NCBI GenBank assembly: GCA_003151275.1
Contig: PLXC01000057.1
Span: 1 to 36,095 of the forward strand
Length of the DNA stretch: 36,095 nucleotides
Direction of reading: 5' to 3'
Source: Candidatus Melainabacteria bacterium
Lineage (GTDB): Bacteria > Cyanobacteriota > Vampirovibrionia > Obscuribacterales > Obscuribacteraceae
Each line of letters begins with the position of its first letter. Position 1 is the stretch's first letter. This document shows positions 16,755-24,940 of this stretch, one piece after another. Position numbers and translations under genes: made by a program. The notes beneath the pieces were generated by a model. The model did not search any database and was not told the origin of the DNA. It saw only the letters and a list, made by a program, of their open reading frames with translations.

Positions 16755-16783
16755 TTGACCAATCTTTACCTGCTGGCTATGAT
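16755..16783 (+). promoter_or_regulatory. sigma70-type promoter for a candidate small RNA
   Basis: TTGACC (16755-16760), a 17-base spacer, and TATGAT (16778-16783): five of six consensus bases in each hexamer with ideal spacing. It lies 72 bases after the Wzz/BY-kinase stop and points into a region with no plus-strand gene that ends in a strong hairpin at 16934-16976. Confidence 0.6.
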
Positions 16784-16933
16784 GAATGCAGATCGACCGA
16801 GTTCGAAACTCCTCTTCCAAGCGGGTCTACCTATACGGTACCCGGGATAAGTCTCACCATACGGGGCTAGAACAAGCTAGATCTAGTGGAATCTTCTATA
16901 TATCCTCTCGCTCGCAAGAGCAAGAATTGGGAG

Positions 16934-16976
16934 CAAGCCCCTCTTAGCCCGGTGGGTGAACCGGAAGAGGGGCTTG
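16934..16976 (+). terminator. strong hairpin, probable rho-independent terminator
   Basis: Outer arms CAAGCCCCTCTT (16934-16945) and AAGAGGGGCTTG (16965-16976) pair perfectly over 12 bp. After a three-base bulge, an inner CCGGT/ACCGG stem (16949-16953 with 16960-16964) closes a six-base loop. A moderately T-rich stretch (ATTGTTGGTTTGT) follows on the plus strand. It would end both the Wzz/BY-kinase transcript and the candidate small RNA. Confidence 0.6.
16943..16976 (+). repeat. 34-bp direct repeat, copy 1 (inside the intact hairpin)
   Basis: These 34 bases, beginning CTTAGCCCGGTGGGTGAACC, recur identically at 26406-26439 in the same orientation, 9.46 kb away. Identity stops abruptly on both sides. 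This copy lies within a complete hairpin; the other lacks the outer left arm. The pair may be attachment-type repeats flanking an inserted segment. Confidence 0.75.
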
Positions 16977-17063
16977 ATTGTTGGTTTGTATTATGAGAGC
17001 ACCGTTCTTGGTGCTGGCTGTAATGACGATGCTCTGGACTTCATCCTCTAAGGTTCTTCAGCT

Positions 17064-17801
17064 TCAAGTGGACAACGTCAAACAGCTTCCGTTCATTATT
17101 GTGTATTCTTCACCGCGTGCCGGAATTTCATCGTCTTGTACGATTGCAGCAATTCGATCAGCTACGGCTCGCAAGTCCAAGGCGCCGCCCTGACTGCTGC
17201 TGATCGAGTCTCTCAACATCGGATGCCACGCTTCGGTTGCTGGAGTTAACATGAATCCGGGTGATACCGTCACCACGCGCAATCCTCTGTCACCATACTC
17301 TACTCCTAACGACTTACTGAACGTAATCAGTGCAGATTTTGCAGCTGCATAAGCCGAGAAGCCTTTTGGAGGACAGGAAGCTGCAGCTGAGGCTACGTTT
17401 ACAATTGTGCAGCCTTTTTTCTTTAGCATAATAGGCAATAGTCCGAGCGTGCATTGAACAGCTCCGCACATTGTGGAATTGAACATCTCTTGATAGTCTG
17501 ACCACTTAAACAAATGCATCGGGCGCGGTTCGAAAACTGGCCCGACATTGTTGATCAGAATCATCGACTCGGCTTGGACAATCCATGCCTCTGCGCGAAG
17601 GAATTCACAGTCTGACGATACATCTGCGCATATCAGCTTTAGCGGCCAGTGATGGACATTGAACTCGTTCTCCAATTGTTGTGCCGCCTCGGTATCAGCC
17701 CTGTAGATTCCGATAAGCTTGTAGGAGCGTTCGGCGAACGCAATCGAGAGTGCCCTTCCCAATCCCTTTGTTGCGCCGGTGATTACCACGACTGCATTCA
17801 T
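17064..17801 (-). CDS. short-chain dehydrogenase/reductase
   Basis: A 245-residue classical SDR. It has the cofactor-binding TGATKGLG, an NNVG version of the NNAG motif, a catalytic serine in VNVASAAA, the YAAAK tyrosine-lysine pair and the SPGFMLTP motif. The reaction is NAD(P)H-dependent reduction of a carbonyl, or the reverse. Beside a MaoC-like hydratase and an acyl carrier protein the likely substrate is a 3-oxoacyl group, but a sugar substrate cannot be excluded. Its ATG overlaps the MaoC-like gene's TGA by four bases (17798-17801), so it is the last gene of a coupled minus-strand operon. Confidence 0.88.
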   Translation of the reverse strand: MNAVVVITGATKGLGRALSIAFAERSYKLIGIYRADTEAAQQLENEFNVHHWPLKLICADVSSDCEFLRAEAWIVQAESMILINNVGPVFEPRPMHLFKWSDYQEMFNSTMCGAVQCTLGLLPIMLKKKGCTIVNVASAAASCPPKGFSAYAAAKSALITFSKSLGVEYGDRGLRVVTVSPGFMLTPATEAWHPMLRDSISSSQGGALDLRAVADRIAAIVQDDEIPARGEEYTIMNGSCLTLST

Positions 17802-18232
17802 TCTTGAGCACCGATCAGGGCAACGTTTACTTTCGCTCTGGCCACTACTATTTCCCGATTGGTGCTCGTAAATGCGACGGACATTTCGATAACTCTTCGA
17901 CTATCAAGCTTGTGAGTAACTTTTGCTTCAATTTCGATGGTATCACCAATGAAAGTAGGCTTTAAATAGTTTATGTGCACCGACAATATCAGTGAGCCGC
18001 TTCCTGGGAATTCCATGCCTACAAAGTTAGACAAGAATCCGTTCAGAATAGCTCCATGCATGACAGGTTGTTCAAAGCCACCAGCCTTCGCGTACTCACA
18101 ATCATGATGCAACGGATTGGTATCTTCGAAGAGTTCCAGAAAAACTTTGTAGATTGGCTCAGAAATTAAGTACGAGCTGCGCTGCGTCTGACCCTCAGCG
18201 ATAGCTTCATAAAGGTCACCACTTGGTTGCAT
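17798..18232 (-). CDS. MaoC-like hot-dog (R)-enoyl hydratase / dehydratase
   Basis: A 144-residue single hot-dog protein. The hydratase motif is clear: FEDTNPLHHDCEYAKAGGFEQ then PVMHGAILNGFLS, with the catalytic Asp and His of the PhaJ/MaoC family both present. It probably interconverts enoyl and (R)-3-hydroxyacyl thioesters. Within this operon it could shape the acyl group carried by the acyl carrier protein before transfer. It overlaps the MBOAT gene by 17 bases and the SDR gene by four, indicating tight translational coupling. Confidence 0.88.
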   Translation of the reverse strand: MQPSGDLYEAIAEGQTQRSSYLISEPIYKVFLELFEDTNPLHHDCEYAKAGGFEQPVMHGAILNGFLSNFVGMEFPGSGSLILSVHINYLKPTFIGDTIEIEAKVTHKLDSRRVIEMSVAFTSTNREIVVARAKVNVALIGAQE

Positions 18233-19466
18233 GTAAGATCTCTTGCATCTGGTTCGGCGAATTCGCGAAAACGAAAAAACTTAGACTAACGTATGAAAAC
18301 GTAATCACTACTGCGATCATTTTGATATAGCGATTCTCGTTGTAGGCTTTTAGTTGAGTGCGTGTTAAGTACTTTTTGAGTGCCAAATCGTAATAGAAAT
18401 TAGTCACAACTCCAACAGCGTGAATCAAGCCGAAGCAGATGTAATTGAGTTGACGTCCATGCCATATTCCAATGAGCAAGAATATCACGAAGATGCTGAA
18501 GGCCACACAATGACTAGCCATCTTGGGAAACTGTGATATTAGAGCCTTCGTCATGGGTGAAAACACCATGTCGCGCATAAAACCAGACAGTGTCATGTGC
18601 CAACGATTCCAAAAATCTTTGATGTTTCGAGCTTTAAATGGTTGATTGAAGTTTTCGCTTACTTTAATTCCGAATAAGCCCGCAGTCCCAATCGCCACGT
18701 CGCAGATTCCAGAGAAATTGCAGTATAGATAGAGGTAGTAGCAAATTGTTGCCACCACTAAATCGATGGGCGCATGCATGTGACCATCCCCAAGGAGTCC
18801 TACATACGAAAGTCGGGCGAGCATGCTGCTAAGAAAAAGAATCTTCGAACCGCCAACAAGCATCCGCAGCGCGCACTCCCCAAATGGCGTTCGCGTTCTG
18901 TCCATCTGATTAAAAGTGGCTTGGAAAGTGCTGTATGAGCTAATCGGCCCGACAAATACCGTCGGTGCAAAAAAAGCGAATCCTAGATATTCAAAAATGT
19001 CGGGCATAGGCGTTACCTTATTGCGCACGATAACAACCAACTGACTAAGTCTGAACGCCATATAGGATAGGCCAATCCAATTGTCCATTAATCCGGAAAT
19101 CATGGAAGGTCCGTATCGGCTAGTCGCGAGCAGAAATATTGGCATAGTCGCAGCTATCCACCAATTTTTTTTGAAAGCCAGAAATCGCGTAAGCAAATAC
19201 AGACTTGAGACCGCTAGAACGTATAGCGAGACGGAAACGAACGAATTGACGTGCAAGCTGTCCTTGTTTAAGTCGTTGGCAAATTCGTATCCCGCTATGA
19301 TGCCCACGTTTACAACTGCGAACAGAATTTTTCTCATTCTACCCGTTGAATGTTGCATGATGCAGTAAGAGGCAGCGGCATAAGCAAATACGGCTAAGGT
19401 TTTTAACCACAGACTGTTAGGTAGAACCTCTGAACGTGCGCTAGCAAGGAGTTCAGAAACGTGCAT
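18216..19466 (-). CDS. MBOAT-family membrane O-acyltransferase
   Basis: A 416-residue polytopic protein. The MBOAT signature is intact: FWNRWHMTLSGFMRDMVFSP and, later, LLIGIWHGRQLN, which contains the catalytic histidine. Roughly ten hydrophobic helices are visible. MBOAT proteins of this type (DltB/AlgI-like) move acyl groups across the membrane onto polysaccharides, often with an SGNH-type partner, and here one lies just upstream. I chose the ATG at 19466, which has GGAG eight bases upstream, over the TTG at 19505. It lies 86 bases after the SGNH-like gene and overlaps the MaoC-like gene. Confidence 0.9.
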   Translation of the reverse strand: MHVSELLASARSEVLPNSLWLKTLAVFAYAAASYCIMQHSTGRMRKILFAVVNVGIIAGYEFANDLNKDSLHVNSFVSVSLYVLAVSSLYLLTRFLAFKKNWWIAATMPIFLLATSRYGPSMISGLMDNWIGLSYMAFRLSQLVVIVRNKVTPMPDIFEYLGFAFFAPTVFVGPISSYSTFQATFNQMDRTRTPFGECALRMLVGGSKILFLSSMLARLSYVGLLGDGHMHAPIDLVVATICYYLYLYCNFSGICDVAIGTAGLFGIKVSENFNQPFKARNIKDFWNRWHMTLSGFMRDMVFSPMTKALISQFPKMASHCVAFSIFVIFLLIGIWHGRQLNYICFGLIHAVGVVTNFYYDLALKKYLTRTQLKAYNENRYIKMIAVVITFSYVSLSFFVFANSPNQMQEILHATKW

Positions 19467-19552
19467 ACACGACTCCGGCACCAAGGTAGGCTGCCATGAA
19501 TGCAACGGCGATTGATAGCATCGATGTGATAACCACTAAAGCTGCAACCAAC

Positions 19553-20620
19553 TTATTTAATTGTGGTCGCGCGTTGGTATGCATGGATTACCCCTCCGCT
19601 GATTGCTTCCGTAAAAAAGACACTACCGTTCGCATTTAAATGATGATCATCTTCAAACAGGCGCTTAGCCTGTTCCTCGCTCAAACCTTCGAACAAACTA
19701 GAGCCGGGAACGCCAAACATGTCTGGATGATTCTCGAGCAATTTTGTCCAGCATCCTTGTTCAATCACTTTCGTCATTTTTACTTCTTTGAAGGCGGGAG
19801 GATGGATGCAGATGACCGTAACTCCATGTTCTTTCAATAAACTGATTATTTTGTTCAAGAAGTACAGCTGGTAAGTGTTGGTGGGCTTTGGAGCGAAATC
19901 GAATGATAGCGGCGAAGATGAATAGAACAGCTTTTCAGGCACCAAATCTGGTGGCGGAGGATGGAACTCAGCTCCAACCTTGTGGTACGCTGAACCTGAT
20001 CGTTCTTCCCAATTATTTAGGATCTGACCGAAAGCATCTTTGCGCAAAATGCTCAAAATTTTGCGAGGCGCCCCCAAGACTGCTTGGCTATACAAGGCGA
20101 TTTTGGCGGTCAGAGGCATACCTGGTCCGCAAATCGTTTTCCAGTCGTCCATCGTAAACCAAGTTTCAGCCAAGACATGAGGCCATGGTGAAACGCCAGT
20201 ATCGAGAGGCATTTGTATCATTACCAAACGTATCCGTCGTTTCTGAACTAGATCGTGCAACAGAAAATAGTCGGCGTCGAAACCAAACAAGTTATGACCT
20301 AGCAATACAACGGTTTTGTCAATGCCGCAGGCGGCCCTCAATCTTTTCTGGAGAGTAGGTACGTCGATCGAATTCCATATCATTGATGAGCCTACAAAAA
20401 CCACATCTGCGTCAGTTTTCTGTTCGTAAATCTCCTTGTACAGTGACTTTGAGTCGCAGAATGACGCAGGCATGGCACTATAGATAGCTCGCTTTGGCAA
20501 CGTATCTGCTATCGGCGGGAAAAGAGGTAAGGCTAACAATAGATAGATCAGCATGCAGTAGGCCAATGCGTCTCTGTCCGTGTTGAACGCAGGCGTCACG
20601 GACGTCAAATCAGCTCTCAT
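19553..20620 (-). CDS. membrane-anchored SGNH/DltD-AlgJ-like protein
   Basis: A 355-residue protein with one N-terminal membrane helix (LAYCMLIYLLLALPLFPPI) and an extracytoplasmic SGNH-like domain. The nucleophile block is VVFVGSSMIWNSIDV (around residue 73-87) and the C-terminal catalytic pair is in DDHHLNANGSVFF. A long variable middle separates them. The placement next to an MBOAT gene and an acyl carrier protein follows the dlt and alginate acetylation logic, in which this partner completes acyl transfer to the polymer outside the membrane. Its ATG overlaps the acyl carrier protein's TGA by four bases. A frameshifted relative lies at 25987. Confidence 0.8.
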   Translation of the reverse strand: MRADLTSVTPAFNTDRDALAYCMLIYLLLALPLFPPIADTLPKRAIYSAMPASFCDSKSLYKEIYEQKTDADVVFVGSSMIWNSIDVPTLQKRLRAACGIDKTVVLLGHNLFGFDADYFLLHDLVQKRRIRLVMIQMPLDTGVSPWPHVLAETWFTMDDWKTICGPGMPLTAKIALYSQAVLGAPRKILSILRKDAFGQILNNWEERSGSAYHKVGAEFHPPPPDLVPEKLFYSSSPLSFDFAPKPTNTYQLYFLNKIISLLKEHGVTVICIHPPAFKEVKMTKVIEQGCWTKLLENHPDMFGVPGSSLFEGLSEEQAKRLFEDDHHLNANGSVFFTEAISGGVIHAYQRATTIK

Positions 20621-20862
20621 GCATGGTCCAATGCCTTGACGATTAAATCCGCAAACGCACCGACATTTGGGGTGGATTCTACCTCCCCCACCCCAAATCG
20701 AATCTTGAAAGCACGTTCAACTGCAACAACAAGCGAAATATGAACCAGAGAGTCCCATTCAGCGACGTCGTCGGCTGACAAACCTTCCGTAACTGTAACG
20801 GGTTCGATGAATATATCGTCGAAGATTTGTTGTAGCTTGGTTAAAACCTCAGCTTTTGTCAT
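20617..20862 (-). CDS. acyl carrier protein
   Basis: An 81-residue carrier protein. The phosphopantetheine attachment motif is EWDSLVHI, with the serine at about residue 38, in a four-helix layout (VLTKLQQIFDDIF; DSLVHISLVVAVERAF; GAFADLIVKAL). It is a dedicated carrier rather than the housekeeping fatty-acid one, given its place between FkbH-like and SGNH genes. It overlaps FkbH-like by 14 bases and the SGNH gene by four, so the three proteins are co-produced. Confidence 0.93.
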   Translation of the reverse strand: MTKAEVLTKLQQIFDDIFIEPVTVTEGLSADDVAEWDSLVHISLVVAVERAFKIRFGVGEVESTPNVGAFADLIVKALDHA

Positions 20863-22747
20863 TCCGCCTCCGTACTACCTCTATACATGTATCGAACGTC
20901 TGTTGCGCGGACAAAGAGGTTTCGTACTCTTGGCGGTCCTCTTTCATTGATAAGGGCTTAAAGCCCATATCTTGAAATAGAGTGCTAACCATCTGATTCT
21001 TGGCGGTTGGAATGTAAGTGCCTACTATGCGTTTGCACCCTCTTTCTTGTGCTCGCGCTAACAACTCGTTCAGCGCTACCTGCTCAACCCCTCGTTTAAG
21101 GACGCGACAACTCATAAGCCAAGTGTCAATGTTCTGTGTGCCATCTATGGTGTTAGCAATGATGATGGAAACCAATCCGAGATCGCCAAACTTGTCTTTA
21201 AGTCTTACCGAAAAACATTCATGCTCAGCAGACTTGATCAATGCTGAGATTTCAGCCTCTGTTCTTCGCTTTGTGGTCAGATTAAATTGGTTGCTCTTAT
21301 TGATCAGTTGGGCAAGCCGCGGAACGTCGACTTCCCTGAAGTCGTCGATGATGGCTGTCATATTCAATGAACTTAAGTACGTTTCCATATCAGTAGCGCT
21401 TGAGAGAAGATCATTCCTCTGCCTTTCCAGTTTGTACTGGTTTGTTCTTTCTAAATCTTCCTGGGTGATTTGGCGAGGTTCAAAGAAACGGCAGTCCTTC
21501 AAAGCTTGCATATAGGATGCTGGATCGTGACCTAAAAGCAATGTTTCAACTTGCGGCACAAATTGGCGAACTATCTCGATTTCGGCTGGATTGTCATCGA
21601 CAAACACAAGGCTATCCAGTGATAAATTTAGTTCTTGAGCAATCTCAATAATGTTTTCAGACTTTGGATTCCAGTTTGCTTTGAATGAAACAAAATCCTC
21701 TTTTCTCAACACCATATCTGGATGTTTTTCAAAGGGCTCTATTGCATTGTCATAATCATTTTTGCTGCAAACTGCAAGCAATACTCCTCGATCCGCCAAA
21801 TGTTTGATGGACTTCTGAAATTCCTTGAAGCACTGCCCGCGGGCTGAAGTATCACCAATTTCTATGCCATTGACACCATCATCACCTATGGTGCCGCCCC
21901 AGAGCGTATTGTCCAAATCAAGGACAAGAACCTTTTTAGTTGATGACTTTGCGGCGCAGGTGAGGTGCGTTAGCTCAGTTGCAACTTGACACACGAAATC
22001 CGCTGAAAATGGTTGCTTGCTCTCGAACCAAGCGCGGTTATCCTGGGCATTCACACCCCCCATTCTTGCGGAAAGAAACTCGAGGTCGCAGATGTGGACA
22101 TATTTAGGTGCGGTGAGTCCTACCTCTAAGTTTAACTGTTTGAGTGAGTTCCACTCAGAGCCGAGCGTCCGGGTTCGCATTTCTCCAGGATCATGTGTGC
22201 AAGGTGGAATGAGGTTGCATAGAATAATTTCCGCGGCTGTGCCTTTATGCATCCGATCGCATAAATCTAAAATGTTCTGACGATTTTGGCTTATTTCATC
22301 GCGCACCATCTCTGGTTCGTCGGAAAGTTTGCCTGAATATTTGTAACGCCAACTAGGAGGCATGAAAACTATGAAATCGGCACGAAAATCGTACAGACTG
22401 CTTTGCTCATCCATGATTTCCCAATTGTAATTGTCGTAATCGCCCACCCAAATCTCTGCGTCAAATTCGTTAACAAACAGAAGATGCTCGATAATTTCGG
22501 TTAATGGATAAAATGTATAACCGCCAAGTAATGCAATGCGCAGCTTTGTTTTAGGCTCAGGGGGGACGAAGCCTTGAACAAAGGCTTTTCGTCGAATAGT
22601 TGAACAAAAATACATCTCCTCAAAAGAAGATGCCTTTCTAGTCGTGCTGGTGAGGACTTGCCAGAATCGAGGATCACGCCTCGACAATAACTGCTTCAAC
22701 TCTGCTTTTGAGCTTACCGAGCCACTGTGCTGCGGAGCTTCCATCAT
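20849..22747 (-). CDS. FkbH-like HAD-IIIC protein (acyl/glyceryl loading onto ACP)
   Basis: A ~632-residue protein. The C-terminal two thirds is FkbH-like: VLVLDLDNTLWGGTIGDDG (HAD nucleophile D-x-D), LLAVCSKNDYDNA, VFVDDNPAEIEIVR and a GNAT-like end (FGDLGLVSIIIANT; QVALNELLARAQERG). The N-terminal ~250 residues resemble an SGNH-type domain (LRIALLGGYTFYPL). Characterised FkbH proteins dephosphorylate 1,3-bisphosphoglycerate and load a glyceryl unit on an acyl carrier protein, and one is encoded next here. That this one uses the same substrate is an inference. The ATG at 22747 is preceded by AAGGG at eight bases; a GTG at 22756 is the alternative. It is the first gene of the minus-strand cassette. 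Confidence 0.88.
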   Translation of the reverse strand: MMEAPQHSGSVSSKAELKQLLSRRDPRFWQVLTSTTRKASSFEEMYFCSTIRRKAFVQGFVPPEPKTKLRIALLGGYTFYPLTEIIEHLLFVNEFDAEIWVGDYDNYNWEIMDEQSSLYDFRADFIVFMPPSWRYKYSGKLSDEPEMVRDEISQNRQNILDLCDRMHKGTAAEIILCNLIPPCTHDPGEMRTRTLGSEWNSLKQLNLEVGLTAPKYVHICDLEFLSARMGGVNAQDNRAWFESKQPFSADFVCQVATELTHLTCAAKSSTKKVLVLDLDNTLWGGTIGDDGVNGIEIGDTSARGQCFKEFQKSIKHLADRGVLLAVCSKNDYDNAIEPFEKHPDMVLRKEDFVSFKANWNPKSENIIEIAQELNLSLDSLVFVDDNPAEIEIVRQFVPQVETLLLGHDPASYMQALKDCRFFEPRQITQEDLERTNQYKLERQRNDLLSSATDMETYLSSLNMTAIIDDFREVDVPRLAQLINKSNQFNLTTKRRTEAEISALIKSAEHECFSVRLKDKFGDLGLVSIIIANTIDGTQNIDTWLMSCRVLKRGVEQVALNELLARAQERGCKRIVGTYIPTAKNQMVSTLFQDMGFKPLSMKEDRQEYETSLSAQQTFDTCIEVVRRRNDKS

Positions 22748-22756
22748 ATAGGTCAC

Positions 22757-23068
22757 CCTTATAGGCGCTGATCAATCCTTTGAATGTTACCTCGACGGCT
22801 GGTCCACTACAGTAACGGTAGCTAATGTTTACAAGCCGTTATACACAATCGGGAGAACAGTAAGAGTCGTTGTTAATTTGCTCTTAAGCTGCGGAATTCT
22901 TCTACCGAATGATAGCCCACTTCAGCTTGTTATGATGTTCGCGCTGGTCCTGACATGTTGTTGATGTCTAATGTATTGAGCTGGCTGCTTCCGCATCATT
23001 ATTTGCCACTTTCTACTACGGACCTGCAAGACAATTTAAAGGTTTGGAACCTGCAAGGAACAGACACT
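22757..23068. other. intergenic region upstream of the acylation operon
   Basis: A 312-base gap between two minus-strand genes. On the minus strand a weak promoter candidate (TTGTAA, 17-base spacer, TGTAGT) could start the FkbH-like operon. An 18-bp repeat shared with 26637-26654 lies at 22872-22889. A 51-codon plus-strand frame (22955-23110) overlaps the next gene and has no support. Nothing else recognised. Confidence 0.4.
22872..22889 (+). repeat. 18-bp direct repeat, copy 1
   Basis: GTTAATTTGCTCTTAAGC is identical at 26637-26654 in the same orientation. Both copies are intergenic, and the flanks do not match. Confidence 0.6.
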
Positions 23069-24643
23069 TCAATCGTTTGGATGAACTGTAAGACTGTTTT
23101 TTACCGATGAATTTTGAACGGTCAAAATGCGCAGTGATTTCGTTTGCCACATGTAGCTGAACGGGACTTGACTCATGGTTCTATAGCCCGCCCGATTATT
23201 TCCGTCGATGTCGTCGGCGGTGATAGCGAAGTCCGCATTCTTTTGCCAAAGCCTGAAGCGCTCTCTGTACCCTTCTTTTTGAAAGGATCCGGGCTCTAGT
23301 CCGTAGTAGCAGAACCAAGCCCAACCAGCGTCAATGTTTTCTGGTTTGACGCCACTGGAAACTAGCATTTCTGCGAGTTTCCATGTTCCGTACTGGATTA
23401 ACCGCACTTGCTGTAATGCGATTACGTTGTACAAAATAAGTAACGCTGCCAGTGGAACATATATTTTCAAGAACTTTTTATTCCAAAAATTCGCCATAGC
23501 GCACAGAAAAATCATCACCAGCATGACTGGTATTGCATGGCGTGTTAGCGGATGAGCCATAATCGGCATTACCGAGATTTGGCAAAGGATCGAACTGACA
23601 AGAATGACCCACAATGGTCGATTAACTTCGAACGACTTTGACATCAATGTAGGCAAATGAAAAGCCGAGATTGCGCAACCGAGCACCATTAGTGGTGCAA
23701 ACGCAAAATATCCCTTAGTTGAAAGATATGAACTCAACAGAAAGAAAAACAGCGTTAGAACGCATTCTATAGGTCTTAGCGTTCGCGGGCCTGCGCCCAT
23801 CGCAATCATCAATGGCGCAACCGCGAATAGCACACTTACAGTAGAGATGGCTGTTGCACGTACATCAAGCATGGACCAATCGTGATCGACAAAAATTTTC
23901 TTTAAAGATGTAACTTCCAATAGTCCCATCGGATTAATTACAAGCCAACGATTTATAACTAGCGTTATCCCAACACAGATCACGAAAAGTCCTGAGAGAA
24001 GCAGCAACTTTTTGCGATGTTCGCGGCATAAAACGGAAGCTATTAAGATCCCGGGGAAAAACAAAATTATTGTGCTGCGGGTCATTACGGCTAGCAAAAG
24101 GCTGACGCACCAATAAGTATAAATCGAAAGCCTGTTGGTGCTCCCGGATAAAATCTTTTGTGTGAAATAAAGCCACCATGCGCAATACGCCAAGAATGGC
24201 ATATCGGTCATGAATGTCGGTGCCACCAGAGTAATTTCCGAAAAACAAAACAGTGCCGACGCAACAGCAATGGAAAATGCGGGGCTAAGGTAAGCTCTTG
24301 CAAATAAGTACGTGGCAATAGACACGGCAATTGTGTAAAGAATTCCGATTAGGTCAAGTTGTGCAAACCCGAATCCACTAACACTAACCATTGGTGCCGC
24401 CAATACTAGAAGTCCGACAGTATTTGGCTGAGACCAGTGCATTAGGTCTACCTTTCCCGTGCTTAAAAAGTATTGCAGTATTCGTGCATAACCACCGTCA
24501 TCGGCATAGCCGGAAGCAACGAGTAGCGAAACTGGTAAAAATAGAAGAGCAACGAGAATCACCAAACACAGCAAAGCTCTTACGTCCAGCTGCACCGACG
24601 CGAAATTATTATCGTTAGCCTTTTCGGTGTTTAAGATAGGCAA
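23069..24643 (-). CDS. GT-C-type membrane glycosyltransferase (GT39/PMT-like)
   Basis: A 524-residue protein with 10-12 membrane helices. The first extracytoplasmic loop contains GYADDGGYA (acidic pair) and a later one PTFMTDMPFLAYCAWW, the arrangement of lipid-linked-sugar GT-C enzymes. A ~90-residue soluble C-terminal tail follows the last helix. It presumably takes a polyprenyl-phosphate sugar and adds it to a polymer, lipid or protein outside the membrane. The neighbouring divergent UbiA-type gene may make the donor. The start is a TTG at 24643 with no good ribosome-binding site, so the N-terminus is uncertain; GTG 24595 is an alternative. Confidence 0.78.
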   Translation of the reverse strand: MPILNTEKANDNNFASVQLDVRALLCLVILVALLFLPVSLLVASGYADDGGYARILQYFLSTGKVDLMHWSQPNTVGLLVLAAPMVSVSGFGFAQLDLIGILYTIAVSIATYLFARAYLSPAFSIAVASALFCFSEITLVAPTFMTDMPFLAYCAWWLYFTQKILSGSTNRLSIYTYWCVSLLLAVMTRSTIILFFPGILIASVLCREHRKKLLLLSGLFVICVGITLVINRWLVINPMGLLEVTSLKKIFVDHDWSMLDVRATAISTVSVLFAVAPLMIAMGAGPRTLRPIECVLTLFFFLLSSYLSTKGYFAFAPLMVLGCAISAFHLPTLMSKSFEVNRPLWVILVSSILCQISVMPIMAHPLTRHAIPVMLVMIFLCAMANFWNKKFLKIYVPLAALLILYNVIALQQVRLIQYGTWKLAEMLVSSGVKPENIDAGWAWFCYYGLEPGSFQKEGYRERFRLWQKNADFAITADDIDGNNRAGYRTMSQVPFSYMWQTKSLRILTVQNSSVKNSLTVHPND

Positions 24644-24940
24644 GGTGTTTTTATGTCCTCATAAAATTCAATCGTCTACATCGGCGATAAGTAATGCGCT
24701 GAAGAGCTAAGCTCGATATTTGCGCACTTCTGACAATGATGGGTGAACATTCTTTAATGGCACACCTTACTTGCTGTTTGGTTTGGCAGTCGACTTAAAG
24801 GACTGGACATTCCTAATAATGTAAATGAAATCATGTGCTGTAGGACCTTTGGGCCTCACTATTGTGTATATTGGGGCACTGGACTTGTTGTTTAGCCTTG
24901 TATCAACCAGTCGCACATACAACCGGCGGGCGCAGTAACT

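Larger units (their letters stand above)
16790..16982 (+). ncRNA. candidate small RNA (about 190 nt), unidentified family
   Basis: The 380-base gap between the Wzz/BY-kinase gene and the convergent SDR gene holds a promoter with ideal spacing and, about 145 bases later, a strong terminator-like hairpin. No plausible start codon with ribosome-binding site lies between them. The interval contains internal structure: GAGTTCGAAACTC near 16800, a GCTC-GCAA-GAGC hairpin with a GNRA tetraloop near 16912-16923, and the terminal 17-bp hairpin. I could not match it to 6S, tmRNA, SRP or RNase P RNA. It may be a stand-alone regulatory RNA, or an untranslated relic of an operon leader. Confidence 0.42.

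Noticed and set aside
16798..16830. GAGTTCGAAACTC resembling a tRNA T-arm
   Set aside because: No acceptor stem, anticodon arm or CCA end can be built around it; it is better explained as a stem of the candidate small RNA.
22955..23110. 51-codon plus-strand frame between the FkbH-like and GT-C genes
   Set aside because: No ribosome-binding site, overlaps the 3' end of the GT-C gene, and no recognisable sequence.
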